Shown here: positions 46,601 to 59,070 of the stretch, in pieces
Layout: each line of letters opens with the position of its first letter
Position numbering within the stretch: position 1 is the stretch's first letter
NCBI GenBank assembly: GCA_019321725.1
Contig: CM033120.1
Location: 13,174,278-13,238,277 of the forward strand
Direction: 5' to 3'
From: Paulownia fortunei
Lineage: Eukaryota > Streptophyta > Magnoliopsida > Lamiales > Paulowniaceae
DNA: 64,000 nucleotides
Program-made: the position numbers and the translations under genes
The notes under the pieces: generated by a model
The model's database searches: none
What the model was told of the DNA's origin: nothing
Seen by the model: the letters and a program-made list of their open reading frames with translations, nothing else

Positions 46601-46817
46601 ACCAACCTTGAAATTTTGAAGAAACAAAAATTATATCCTTTTTCATCATCTACCAATTGGAACTCAATCCTCACATCTAATAACGAAAGAATACTCACTT
46701 TTTACTGAAAAAATTATGAAATGATTGCTTCAGCTCTCTGGCCATCATCTGCGATCCTACCATAAACCTGCACGCGGTATTGGCTGAACGAGCCGAAAAT
46801 CTGTCCACGAAACCCAT
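37725..46817 (-). CDS. Diacylglycerol kinase, plant DGK5-like, 13 exons
   Basis: Encodes 529 residues. It phosphorylates diacylglycerol to phosphatidic acid with ATP in plant lipid signalling. Exons: 46699-46817, 45927-46134, 45696-45818, 45401-45529, 44743-44828, 42263-42386, 41601-41649, 40399-40481, 39269-39336, 38783-38857, 38614-38695, 38393-38509, 37725-38051. All phases close. The catalytic domain starts at [20 protein letters not shown]. It contains the ATP-binding [10 protein letters not shown] (Gly-Gly-Asp-Gly-Thr, residues 153-157) and [21 protein letters not shown]. The accessory domain has [59 protein letters not shown] and [14 protein letters not shown]. An acidic tail follows. 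There are no C1 domains, as usual for the small plant DGKs. The N-terminal exon adds about 39 residues ([20 protein letters not shown]); its start is the least certain part. Intron 5 holds a transposon-like insert. Confidence 0.92.
43030..44330. mobile_element. 1.3-kb inverted-repeat (MITE-like) element in kinase intron 5
   Basis: The ends are inverted repeats: AGAGCATGTTTGGAATCACT at 43033-43052 against the reverse complement of AGTGCTCCCAAACATGCACT at 44313-44332. Similarity continues inward (AAAAAGTCCATTT-type words; ATGTTTGGTAA in both arms). CTTAAAC flanks both sides (43022-43028, 44331-44337), a possible target duplication. The inside is AT-rich, non-coding, with a (TA)n run at 43618-43646. 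GCATGTTTGG ends resemble hAT-type non-autonomous elements. The intron splice sites are undisturbed. Confidence 0.7.
43618..43646. repeat. (TA)n microsatellite
   Basis: About fourteen TA units inside the intronic inverted-repeat element. Confidence 0.9.
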
Positions 46818-47712
46818 GTTTTTTTTTTCCAAATTCCAGACAGATATGCCAGATATTCAGAAGAAAGCAAAACGCGTAAGAGACAAACGCATAGAAATTT
46901 AAGGTGAAGAAAAACAGAAAAAGCAGAAATGATACTTTACCTAACGAACAATTCAACGGAGATTCAAAAAGCAGGAATCAAATGCAAACAGCGCTTTCCA
47001 AAGGATATTCAAATTCTCTCCAGGTGGAAGGTCTCACGCATAAGCTCATTTCCACGTCCATACGTATATGTATTTATAAATGCATCGCCATCAGCATGCG
47101 AAAACGCGTGAATGGGAAGATAGAGAGAGAAAGTGGAGTAGGTGGGAATTGGGATACAAATTGAATTTAATTCGAGGATTCCTAATTTTGAACAGCGGAT
47201 ACCTGCATTTACTATTCTTAGACGTAAGAAAAAAGAAGGTATGTGAGATGAGCAGAGCACAGCAATGGGGAATTTTGAGCGCGGGGAAATGGGGCCCGGA
47301 AATATGATATGGAAAATTTTACCTGCTACTGTAGGCCCGCGGCCCGTGTTTATTAAAGAGGTACTCTGCTATTCAGTCCTTTGAATGGGCTTTTGGGACC
47401 CGAGGTTGGCAATCACTTGGAACTGAACTACCGACTTTACGGACCATATTTTAACCCTTCGCCATTAAGGCACATTGAGTTTATTGATACTGTTACGTTT
47501 AAATATTTAATCAACCAAACAGATGATCGAATAAATCCAATATTGGAGGTATAATTATATAGGGTTTAGGAAAAACGCGTATATCGTAGGAATGTGTACG
47601 TGAAATAATTAAGAAATTCTGTCGTTTTCACTGCATTTCCTGAAGTTAACAATGGGGACTATATGTTCGGTGTCATTTTGCCCCTACAAACTACGAAAAT
47701 ATCCGTTTTGCC

Positions 47713-47751
47713 TATATATATATATATATATATATTTATTTATTTATTTAA
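47713..47751. repeat. (TA)n(TTTA)n microsatellite
   Basis: About eleven TA units followed by four TTTA units. Confidence 0.85.
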
Positions 47752-50700
47752 TTTTACCCTTTTTCTCAATATATTGGTAAAATATAAATTTCAAAATATT
47801 GAAACTTTTAAATTCTATTTGTATTCATTAATATTAAGTAATTAATTTAAATTACAGCAACTATAAAAGAAATAATTAAATCTATACTTAGTTTATTATA
47901 TAAAAAAATATTTTTTATTTAATTAGTTAATTTTATTTTTAATTATGATCAATTCGAAAGATTGTAAACAAAACGATACATTTACCCTATACGCATAGAG
48001 CTAAATAGGTAAATAATGTTAGAGATTCGAAACATCTCTATCAAGAAATTTGACAAAGAGCTCTATCTCTATAACTTTAGGGCAATGTGTATTTTCTCAA
48101 AGTGATCAAATCAAAGTCATATTTGCTAAAAAAACATGACTCAAAAAAGGTGTAAATCATGTTTATGGTTGACGGCTGCATGATGTCGAAAGGTCAATGA
48201 AGTTAACGACATGCTTTGTATCCTTGTTCTTAAGATTTAAGAGTACTTCTTTTAGTTCATTTTTTTCATTTTTTAAGTAATAGTTTCAGTCACACCAATT
48301 TGGTGTGAATATTAATTATTTAACTATTATCATTCATAATTAAGAATGAAATTAATTAATTAAATAAATATTATTATATAATAAACTAAGTATAAAATTG
48401 AACCATATCGTTTTATTGTCGTTCAACTTAATTGCTTTATTTTGTTAAGTGCACATAGAATTTAAAGTTTCAACATTGGATTAACTTCAATATTTTTCCA
48501 AGTATATTGTAAAGAGGGATAATTTGAAAAACAAATTATAACTTTATGGTTGGACCAAAAATACTGTTTGAGGGGGACAATATATATGAAATTCACCCCT
48601 TAATAATATTTGTATTTTTTAAATGAATTGTATAATTATGTTAGAGTAGTGTTGAGTGAGTGAATGAATGAGTCATTTTTATATTTTTTTCAACCACGAC
48701 GACTTCTTCTAATGTACAATACAACACGTCGTAAATCGATTGCTGCATCACAATCATATGTGAAGGTGCTAACGAAGCACAGTAAATCGAGAATGAAATG
48801 TATTTTTATTGATAATTGAAATTAATTTACAATATAATACATATACTGTGTGGAGCATAGGTTTATTTCTAATCAATATCAATAATTAGATATTTTTTCA
48901 TATTTATTTGTTTTGATTAAATTAAGATAAAATCCTTATTATATATAGTTATGAGGATGTAATTGTACATATGATGACGATTATGGAATATATCGCTAGA
49001 ACTTTAATATTAAATTATTCAAGTCGAGAGTCATTCGGACGATACATCAATGATTCAATAAGTCTTATACATAAATTGTATGTTTGTAAGAAGAATATTG
49101 TATTTTATAGGCATTGGTGTAAAATGTGTAAAATGTATGTACGTGAATACTTGTTATGTAGAATACTTGTTATATAACAAGCATAACGAACAATCCTACC
49201 TAAAAAATTCCTAATTGAAGATACAATATTATCAAATATGAAAATATTATTGAGTATAAAATTTCTAAGTCACAATCTAGTTAGTTAAATACGGGATGAA
49301 AAAGATTTGACATTTAATAAGTATGAATATATTACGAAAAATCAGCTAAAAATTACAAACACGAGTAATATATGAATTCGTAAATATACATGTAAAAGAC
49401 GAATGTAAAAGAATTGTTCAACAACAAAAATATAATTTATTTTTGATACTATTTTTATATGTATTATGCTTTTACTTATTTTTAAATTATACAAAATTTA
49501 TTTTTTTTATATATTTTTATATTATTTAAATTATGACATAATTTAGCAGTTATTTGTGTTTTTGTAAATTACATATTCCAATGTATATTCAGTGGTGAGT
49601 ATTTATCATCCCATATTTTTCAATGTCAACCATTCAGACCTTCCATGAAAATTTTGAGACAATATTCTATAAAAGTGTCACATTCCTAACTTTACAATTT
49701 GTCCATCAGACAAACAAGGTTCCTTTGCTATTAAAATCTTCAAAGAGCACTATATAAATCAATAATCTTATCAGTAGTAGTGACTATTTTCTTGAATTAG
49801 GCATCCTTTAATTAATTTTGCTGGTTTGCGAAATCATTATCATAGTCTTTTTGCATTCGCCTTAATTTGAAGTTTGAAAATTTTACATTCACTTCTGTTG
49901 AATTTGAAAATTTGACAAAATGATTTTCCATATAGATTATTAAATAAAAAATTAAAAAAAAATTACCTTGAAAGGCCAAAATACTTATATCCCTATAATT
50001 TTAGGGAAAAAAAGGAATAACATTCAGAAAACTACATAATTTATTTGAAGAAAAAAATAATGTCTTATACCAAATTTTAGAATTTTAGGTCTTTTCATTG
50101 ACATAAGGAGCATTTACTAATAAAAAATAATAAGCGATACTAAATTTTAAATTAAGATTTTGTTATTGGCATAAAGAGTATACATTAATTTCTATATGTA
50201 GGAAAACTTTATAATTTTCATAAATAAAAATGGTTCACAATTTTTTTTTTAAAAGCCTTGCATTTGATATTATAAATCCCATATTTTAAAAAGAGATCAA
50301 AAGAAGTTAATTTCAATGCATTATTTTTTTGTAAACAAATATATCTTTTATATATTTTTGAACTTCATAATTTAGATTTTGGTCTTATATATATATATAT
50401 ATATGTATTTTTTAACATAATTGACTATTTAAAGACGACCTTGTTTCCTAAATTATTAACTTAAACACAAAAGTTGGTTTATACTTTTTATTATAATAAA
50501 TATGGCTTAAACTTTTATTTTGATCTTTTACTTATTCTTAAAATTCATATAGTTCAAGAATTAAGTGTTTTCAATTAGTATGCAATATTTTATAATATTA
50601 AAATTAGTGTTTTCTTCATTAATTGAAGAGGGTAAATTTAAATTTGATTTTACTTTTATTTTATAATGTTTCATTGTTTAAAAAAATGATTTTCGGAATA

Positions 50701-52077
50701 ATTCTCATAAATATTAATAAATATTATTCTTATTGTTGATGATGACCTTAAATTAAAACTTTAGTCTCTTATTTCTTTTTTAAATACAAAATATTTTATC
50801 ACGTGTTAAATTAAGATATTTTGTATATATTCAAAGAGAATTTCAAAGTCAGAGTTTTGGTTTCTCATTTTCTTATATTTGTAGTTTAGAAAGACTCTCC
50901 ATCAACACTTAGAAAATGATGAATTATTTTCATATATATTAGGCTATAAATGTTTTGGTCTTTCAATACAAATTCATTTGGAACTTTGACTTAATATTTA
51001 ATGGTACTAGAATGGAAATTTTTGCTAAAATTTCATATCTTATAAGAGGCAGATGTCAAATTTTCAATTTAAAAAATGAATGCCATTAATTCCAATTTTT
51101 AGTATCTATAAACTATAAGATGTGCATTGTACAAGAAAGAGTAACTACATATTCTATTTGGAAAGGAAAATTAGAAGTGACGTCATATTTCAAATTATAA
51201 TTGAAGTAAAGGTACTAAGGGTCTTTAGGAAAAAATCACAATTAAATTGATTTAAACTCAACTTGGATAGAGCAGTCAAACGAACATTAGGTCAGGAGCC
51301 GAAGGTATCGTTAGGGATTGGCAGCACTCTCTTACCATATTATGATATATATTGAGGTATTTGCCATTGATAGAGATTTGGAATTTGCAAAAGAGATGGA
51401 TATCATAAAATTATGGATTTAACTTGATATACTATCAGTCATATGCATCACCACATCTTCAACGCACAGTTACTGAATATTTTTTGAACTGCTAATGAGA
51501 ATCAAGAACAATTTAAGACTTATGGACACTATTATTAGCCACATTTGCAGAGAAGGTCTTGGCTAATGAAGCTTGCAACATACTCACCTCAAGAATTCTC
51601 ACGATACAATAATTTTGAGGAACAATTCTTGAATTAATTAGAGTTGATCAATTAAAATACTCATCGTTTAGATATACATGATTCATACCTATTTACCTTT
51701 TGTAAAGTTTTGTTTTGATATAACTCACATAAAGTTCACACATTTAAATCTTATAAAGAGAGCATTACTCCTTATTTTATTTTTGCTCTATTTTATAAAA
51801 CATTATGTACTACTGATATCTAATGATATCTACAAGTCGGAGATCGATGGTCTAATGGTGATATAAATTGGGGATCATTGTCTTAATTCCCTACCATCAA
51901 TAGTGTGCTTTTGACAAAAAAAAAAACATAAATTTATACTCTATTTTTAGAAAAAAATTATTGTTAATATTTACATAAGTAGAAATGATTGTTAAGAATG
52001 CACCGATAAAAAGTTTATAAAATATACACTTATCCAGATGAACCATTCGTTTAACAAATAAATGTATCTATTTTTTT

Positions 52078-52245
52078 TGCCCCCGGGGTATAGTTCAACT
52101 GGTGGATCAATCAACAGCTGAATTTCGGTATGGAACAATCACTGTGTCCCCAGTGGGACCCTACGATCGGAATTTAGTATGAAGCAGTCACTTTGGAGAG
52201 GAACTGTAATGCAGTTTGAGGCATATCCCACGATTTACCTCCTTC
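52078..52245 (+). mobile_element. Possible tRNA-derived SINE
   Basis: Starts GCCCCCGGGGTATAGTTCAACTGG, where TATAGTTCAACTGG fits a pol III A box (read as GCCCCCGGGG then TATAGTTCAACTGG). It is followed by about 150 bases of moderate GC content unlike the AT-rich surroundings. The B box is poor. The start resembles that of the segment at 26099 (minus). No A tail or target duplication was established. Confidence 0.35.
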
Positions 52246-52725
52246 TAAGTGTTTGGGCAAGTAGTTAGAAGGTTTATGATTGATTGATGTAAATCAAAAA
52301 ATTGAGTATAAAAAAAAAAATGTATTTATTTCAGTTCAAAATTATTATTATTTTTTTAATACAAATCTAGGAGTATTATGAAGTAAAGAAACTAGCGGTC
52401 ATGATTGTGAACTTATAGTTGTTCTTACCAATTTGGGCCCTTTTGGATCCGAGACTGGTATCCAGTGACCGAATATTTCTCAACACTCGGATCCATCCAT
52501 ATAAGTAACCCTCAACCTAACGGCAAAAGCTGGCCCTCAACCAAACGCTCCTTTACTCTGGGATCAGCTTTCCGCCACCTGAATTTGCACCGGAAATTCT
52601 CCGTCGACGATGCGTAGAGTCCCGGAGACTTGTCACTTGACGTCTATATCATTGTACTGAAGAGAAAATGCCTGCCAATTTCTCTCGCCATCGGCGCAAC
52701 ATTCACCCGACAGCACCTGATTCCC

Positions 52726-55700
52726 ATGGCCATTTCAAGGTCAGTCCTATACGCCTTGCTCTTCCGTTATACAGTCTGTTCCGATTACACCGTATAGTGT
52801 TCATTATTCTTGATTGATTAATTGATTATTTCCTGTTGACTGCAAGCTAAATAGCTATTCCTAAAGCATGGAAAAACGTAAAGATATTAAGAATTATATA
52901 TCACTTGAGCTGAATGGAGTTGGTTAGTTAATGACTGGTCTTTCTTCATCTGTACCTGGAGCAAATTTTTAATTTTATTTCTGGATGTACGGTTACGTTT
53001 CCAGAATCCATAATCCATTGAGCCAATAAAAAGTTCTGTTTTGAGAACAGTATGGCTATGCTAATTTTGAAATTGATTTTCTTTTTGTCAAAACTTTAAT
53101 AATTAGTATAAGTTTGTTTTAATTTAATTAATTCCTCACAGATTCAGATTCTGCCAGCATTCATTCTAAAGATGCTGTTCACAGACTTACAATTAGCATC
53201 TGAAATGTGAACGACATGATATGCTTGTGATGTCATTTATTGGATATTTTAAAATTGCTGATTTTCGGCAACTGGCAGTTTTAGGCGGGTTGCACAATCC
53301 CTTTTCCCAAGTGTGAGGACTTCGTGTCATGAGATAAATCATTGTCAGAAATCATCTCCAGTTGGACTCTGTTACACTGCAAGCAGATTTTACTCACACT
53401 GCAATGTTCCTCATAAAGGGTTTTCTTCACATATGTTACATGAGGTTAAGGAGATGTTGCGGAAGAGTAGGGGGTATAAAAGTATCCATTTATCGTCTAC
53501 AAGTTACAGACTTTCGTATCATGCCCAAATTGCATGGAGAAGGCTTTTTGAAATATATTCCTATAATGGACCAATTCTGCCCCCTATAAGTAGGATAGCA
53601 TGTGCAGTTAGCCTTGCTTTATCTCGGTCACACCTAGTAGCACCTGGCATTCTGGCCTTCATTCTTGGAGAGATAGCATGGAACCAAAGAGGTATGGCAC
53701 AGGCAGAATACCTCCCTACAAGGGATACTCTCTACATGCATGCACAAGGTGGGCATGTTTATGTGACTTCGTTCATGTTTTTTCTTTTGGAAGGACTGAT
53801 AATGGTTCTGAGAGCCATATACTTGGCAATTTTGTTTTCTCCTTGCATAGTAATGGCTCCCTTTGCTGATTCCCTTGGCATTGAGTTCAGGAGGTCATGG
53901 CTTCATATTGTCCGTGTAACATTAGAAAAGGCTGGCCCAGCATTTATCAAATGGGGCCAGTGGGCTGCCGCAAGGCCTGATCTGTTCCCAAATGATCTAT
54001 GCAATGAGCTAGCTGAACTTCACACCAAAGCACCAGCACATAGCTTTGCATATACGAAAAGCACTGTCGAAAAGGCATTTGGCCGCAAGCTGACTGAAAT
54101 TTTTGATAAGTTTGAAGAGGAACCTGTGGCATCTGGCAGTGTAGCTCAAGTTCATCAAGCTACTCTGAGATTCAGATATCCTCGACAGCAGGTTAAGCCT
54201 ATGCTTGTTGCTGTAAAAGTTAGACATCCAGGTGTTGGTGAAGCAATACGTAGAGATTTTGCATTGATTAATTTATTTGCAAAAGTTTCAAAGTTCATCC
54301 CTACATTGAAATGGTTAAGACTGGATGAAAGCATACAACAATTTGCTGTTTTCATGATGTCTCAAGTTGATCTTGCAAGGGAGGCAGCTAACTTGAGTCG
54401 TTTTATCTACAATTTCCGTCACTGGAAGGATGTCTCATTCCCAAAACCTCTATATCCTTTGGTACATCCGGCTGTTCTGGTGGAAACTTATGAGCATGGA
54501 GAAAGTATCCTCCATTATGTTGACAAGCTTGAAGGACAAGAACACATCAAAACTGCACTTGCTCATATTGGGAGTCATGCGCTCCTAAAGATGCTCTTGG
54601 TATAATTTGTGAATTTATGCCAGACTTCATTTGTTGTTGCTTTGACAGTCAAAACAGTGCTCATGTTGCTGAATCAAATATTTGGAATATGCAATTGGTA
54701 GTACCAATGCTTATCACTTGGGAGGAATACTCCAATCTGTCCCATGGAAAGACAATTTTCATTATCGGATTAGTCTATAACAAGCTACTGGATACTTTTT
54801 CTACTGGAGTTATGATGAGTTTTGGATTAGTTTACAAGTGAATAACCCCCCATTATGGACAAACATTACGTCATGAGTTGTCTTTGTACCTAAGTTGTAC
54901 TGAGATTTGACACTATTCATTCAATACTGTACACATACCTGAATTAAGTAACTGAGTTGATTGCACTTAACTCTTTCAATTTCAGGTGGACAATTTCATC
55001 CATGCAGACATGCATCCAGGAAATATTCTTGTCAGAGAATTGCAGAGCAAAAGTTCAGGAAAATCTCTGTTTAAATCAAGACCTCACGTCATTTTCCTTG
55101 ACGTAGGTATGACTGCTGAACTTTCTAAAAAAGACCGAGACAATCTAGTGGAGTTCTTCAAGGCTGTGGCACTTCGTGATGGTCGCACTGCTGCTGAATG
55201 CACATTGAGATTATCTAACAAACAGAACTGCCCATATCCAGAGGCATTCATCAAGGTGTGTTGCTGGCCTACTGCTTCATTTGTTATATATGAGAAAAAA
55301 CATGCTGTTTTTGAAGCGATAGACACCCTGAAGTTTTTGATTTGTCATTCTCTAAAGTTTCACTGCTTTTATGGGAAATTAGAAATCCATCCCTGAAATT
55401 TTTTGGTTGTATGGAGTGATGTACCTGGGATAGTGTTTATCTCAGATGTGGATCAACTGCCTTTGTAGGATATAATAAGCCACAATTTTTGGTCTATAAC
55501 GAGACAATATGATATATTAAACTTTGAGTTTTATTTGAATGTTGATGATCCGATTGAACTTCAAAGTTTAATAACACCTAGTTGTCCACCTTTTTACTAC
55601 ATTTCTACTTAATATGTAGTATTAATATTTGATATCAGCAATTGTTTGATCATTAAAATTATGTGGTTTGCCTTCCAATAGTTTGGGTCTTTTCCATTTT

Positions 55701-57362
55701 GACATGCTCACATGTATATCAACCTTGTAAATCCTTTTTAACTTCCTGAATTGCCCGATATTGTGTGATGTTGGCAAGAATTTTGCGCTAAATATTGCGA
55801 GCAAGGGAAACAGATCCCACTTGAAAAATTGGAGTTCAGAAAGGACTCTTAAATTTGTGGCATAGGTAGTAAAATGTTGTGTACACCAAGTTGATGCTGC
55901 TGGTCAATGCACCAGTCTTATAACCAAGTATTGGTTGAATTGCAATTTACCTTAAAAGATTCCTCCCCCAATTATCAGTTAACTGTTCTGTGTAAACACT
56001 CATTAAAGAATTATTAGTTCAGTACTCTAGTTCATGAGTGGACTGTTAATTCAGTGAATGCTAGAAGAAATCCATAATCTGAATTTTCTTCTGATTGATT
56101 ACTTCAATCCTGAAGAGCTTCTGATACCTGGATAGGAGGTGGACAATACTTTCAAGTTTTGGGGCTCAGACGAAGGTGATTTCATTCATCCTGCTGATTG
56201 CATGCAACAAATGCTTGAACAAGTTAGGCGTCACAGAGTCAACATTGATGGCAATATTTGCACTGTGATTGTAACCACCATGGTGTTGGAGGTATATTCT
56301 AGATTTCTATCTAAATATCTGGCAACTGAAATGCGTGAACTTCATGTCTTCTGATATTTGATATTCTTGTTCCTTTGATTTCACTAATTTTCAAGGATTC
56401 CAAGAGCAAATTTTCTGCTATGCTGCTATATGTTCATTCAACCCGGCTGAATTGATCTTTGATGTAATTTAACAAGTACTAAACCACTTTATGATTTTAT
56501 GTCATTTCAAGTTCAATAGAAGTACAAACTGTTTGATTAAGTTTGTAAATCTGCTCAATTATCGTCATGAACTCATCATTTTTTTTCGGGGGTGGGGGAG
56601 TGGCAAAATTAGGTTATGTGCTCTAGAACAAATTTTGTTTTCTTGACTAGCTGTCTCCATGATATCCAATTTCATTTTCATTTCCTGCGTATAAACTTGA
56701 GGTCAGTTGGCTGCCCATATTACTTGATTACATACATGCATGAAGCGAGTTCCTCTTGAGTAAGAACTGGTGCTTTGAGTCGAGCTCAGTTTGTGTGTCT
56801 GCTACATCATGTGATGGTTTTTCTTGGGATAGCTTCATGTCAAGCTCTAGTTTGATTATGTGAGATCTCATCTTTGGACTGCACAATATACTGCATGGGC
56901 AACCTCAAGCTAGAAACAAAATTATATATTGCTTCTTTTGTTTTTAAATGAGCTAAAACATTGCTCGTGCAGTCATGCTTCATATCGTTTGAAAGTTAAT
57001 GAACACAAATTAGATAGATGACCAAGCCAAACAACAATATGAACGCCAAGAAAAACAACAATAGAAGTTCCCATAGTGTTAGAACAAGCATAACTAACAT
57101 TGATGATAGCAACGAAAGAAAAAATTCTCTTCATGTTAGAGCAAGGATTTTATGTATTATTTTTCAATCATCTTTAAGACTTTTTAGTTATATGTGCTAT
57201 GCCCTAAGATTTAATGTTGTTCTCATTCTTGTTTTCTTGTAGGGTTGGCAGCGGAAGCTTGACCCAGAGTATGATGTGATGCAAACCTTGCAAACATTGC
57301 TTTTCAAAGTCGATTGGGTGGATTCTCTCTTCTATACAATGGAAGGACTCATGGCCCCATAA
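52726..57362 (+). CDS. ABC1/UbiB-family atypical kinase (ADCK2-like), 5 exons
   Basis: Encodes 626 residues. Exons: 52726-52739, 53279-54599, 54986-55255, 56136-56291, 57243-57362; the phases close and the first exon holds only 14 coding bases (MAIS plus two bases). UbiB-family kinase-like proteins support quinone and lipid homeostasis in mitochondria or plastids. The N-terminus MAISSFRRVAQSLFPSVRTS is Ser/Arg-rich without acids, like an organellar presequence. Hydrophobic stretches follow (about 85-115 and 150-190). Kinase features in order: the family-specific KxGQ motif KWGQ (229-232), EEPVASGSVAQVHQA (variant of the Ala-rich nucleotide loop), VAVKVRHPG (Lys 318), the catalytic loop HADMHPGN (451-458) and the metal-binding DVG (484-486, in place of DFG). 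The C-terminus ends QTLLFKVDWVDSLFYTMEGLMAP. Similar to the ADCK2-type plant members. Confidence 0.92.
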
Positions 57363-57711
57363 GGTGCCTCCTATTCTTCAGTTACTCTATAAAGAAGAAG
57401 TTTAACAAAACTACTACTCAGAGAGGTACAGGAAATACAAGATTACTGTCTTATGAATGGATACTGAGAGGGAAACAAACGGAAGTGTTTTCTGAAATCT
57501 TGTTTTGTTTCGCCATTTTCTACTACTCATCGGTTGGAAGATCTGTTTTCTACTTGTGAATGACAACGATCATGCCTCAGAAGAATGCAACAGTTTAATG
57601 CTTAATGTTAGAAGAACAGAGGTGGTCAAATATTTCTTGCTCAAGTCGGTGAGTTTGAATTTCGGTCTGGCTCGGAGATTTATCTTGTTTCTGTTTCCAT
57701 TTACCTTGAGT

Positions 57712-57717
57712 AATAAA
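57712..57717 (+). promoter_or_regulatory. Possible poly(A) signal of the ABC1K gene
   Basis: AATAAA about 350 bases after the stop codon. Plant signals are loose, so this is a weak call. Confidence 0.4.
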
Positions 57718-58489
57718 AGAATAGCAAAAAATGGCAGAGGCGGCGGCGATGAATGAGCCCAAAACTAACGAATCAAAGAAACAAGTTAAAACAAGAAACA
57801 TACCTTGAATTCGTTTTCGATTCTTCAACTGCTTCAAAGAATTAAAAACATTATTGAATGCAGCGTTAATGAAACGACATTTGTAAACGATGAACCAAAG
57901 GGATCCATAGAAGAAACACGAACGAAGATATCATCAACGCTGCACTCAATGAGGTTTTTAAGCTCTCAAATCTTTCCTCCTACATTTTCCCCTCAATTCA
58001 GTTCTGAAATGTAGGTTTTTTCTTTGTTAATATAGTGCTATCACAAAGTACAACCAGTTGTTTGAAACATTGTACTATTCTTATTCTTGCTGCTACCAGT
58101 CCTTAGTTGTTGTACTAAGATTGTGTGTAGTACGTTCCAACCCTGTACCACTTAACATTCTCTATTTGGAAATTCAACTCTTCTCACGTTGAAGGAACAA
58201 AAATACTTGAATTTGTAACGGTATGGGGCGGGTTTATTCTTTGATTAGGATTGCATTGCTGTTCAAACTCAATTATGAATCTGAAGTGATTTGAGTTGAA
58301 TTGAATAATGTTTTTAGTAGACTTATCTCGATTCATTAACCTAGTTCTAGTGAGCTCGTTTCGGATCTGAATGAGTTGGGCTTATGGGCTGGTCCAATGA
58401 ACTTTTTTAATTAATTTTTAAAAATTTAATTATATTCAACTAATATATTTAATTCATATCCTGAAATTGAATTTGTAAATTTTGATACG

Positions 58490-59070
58490 TAATACTATTT
58501 TATTTTATTTTGGTATATTTACTACTATATTTATTTGATTATTTAATTAAATTAAATTAAAATTATTATTATTTGATTATTGATTATCATAATAAATTTT
58601 TTTTAATTTAGTATATTAAGTACTATTATATTTTTTTAGTAATATACTTTATTTCTAACGTTATATTTTATTTTGATAATTTTTTTTAATTTAGTATACT
58701 TGGAACTATTTTTATTTTAATTTGATATACCTATTACTATTTTTAGTTGACTATTGAATTAAACTAAGTTTATATTGTTTTTATGTGACCATTGACTATC
58801 ATAATAATTTTTTTTTAGTTTAGTATACTAAGTATTATTATAATTTTTTTTTAGTAATATACTTACTTTCTAAGTTTATATTTTATTTTGATAATTTTTT
58901 TTTAGTTTAGTATATACTTAGAACTATTTTACTTTTTTAGTAATATACTTACTTTATAACTTTATATTTTATTTGATGATTTTTTTTAATTTACTACACT
59001 TAGTAATATTTTTTTTTTTAATAATATACTTACTTTCTAATTTTATATTTTATGTTGATTATTTTATTTT
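58490..59070. repeat. Imperfect AT-rich tandem array
   Basis: TTTAGTAATATACTTACTTTCTAA-like and TATTTTATTTTGATAATTTTTTTT-like blocks (read in parts) alternate at least four times with irregular spacing of about 100-130 bases, with TTAGTATACTTAG between them. The units are eroded. Confidence 0.75.

Larger units (their letters stand above)
46818..52725. other. Large AT-rich intergenic region between kinase and ABC1K genes
   Basis: 5.9 kb between divergent genes. The left edge holds the kinase 5' UTR and promoter (to about 47300). The right edge (52560-52725) is the GC-richer ABC1K 5' UTR. The middle is very AT-rich, with microsatellite TA/TTTA at 47713-47751, many poly-T/A runs and a SINE-like segment at 52078. 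No open frame here resembles a protein. Confidence 0.55.

Noticed and set aside
57595..57837. 80-codon minus-strand frame with a hydrophobic stretch
   Set aside because: It overlaps the ABC1K 3' UTR, no orthologue is recognised, and hydrophobic text is common in T-rich DNA. Kept only as a note.
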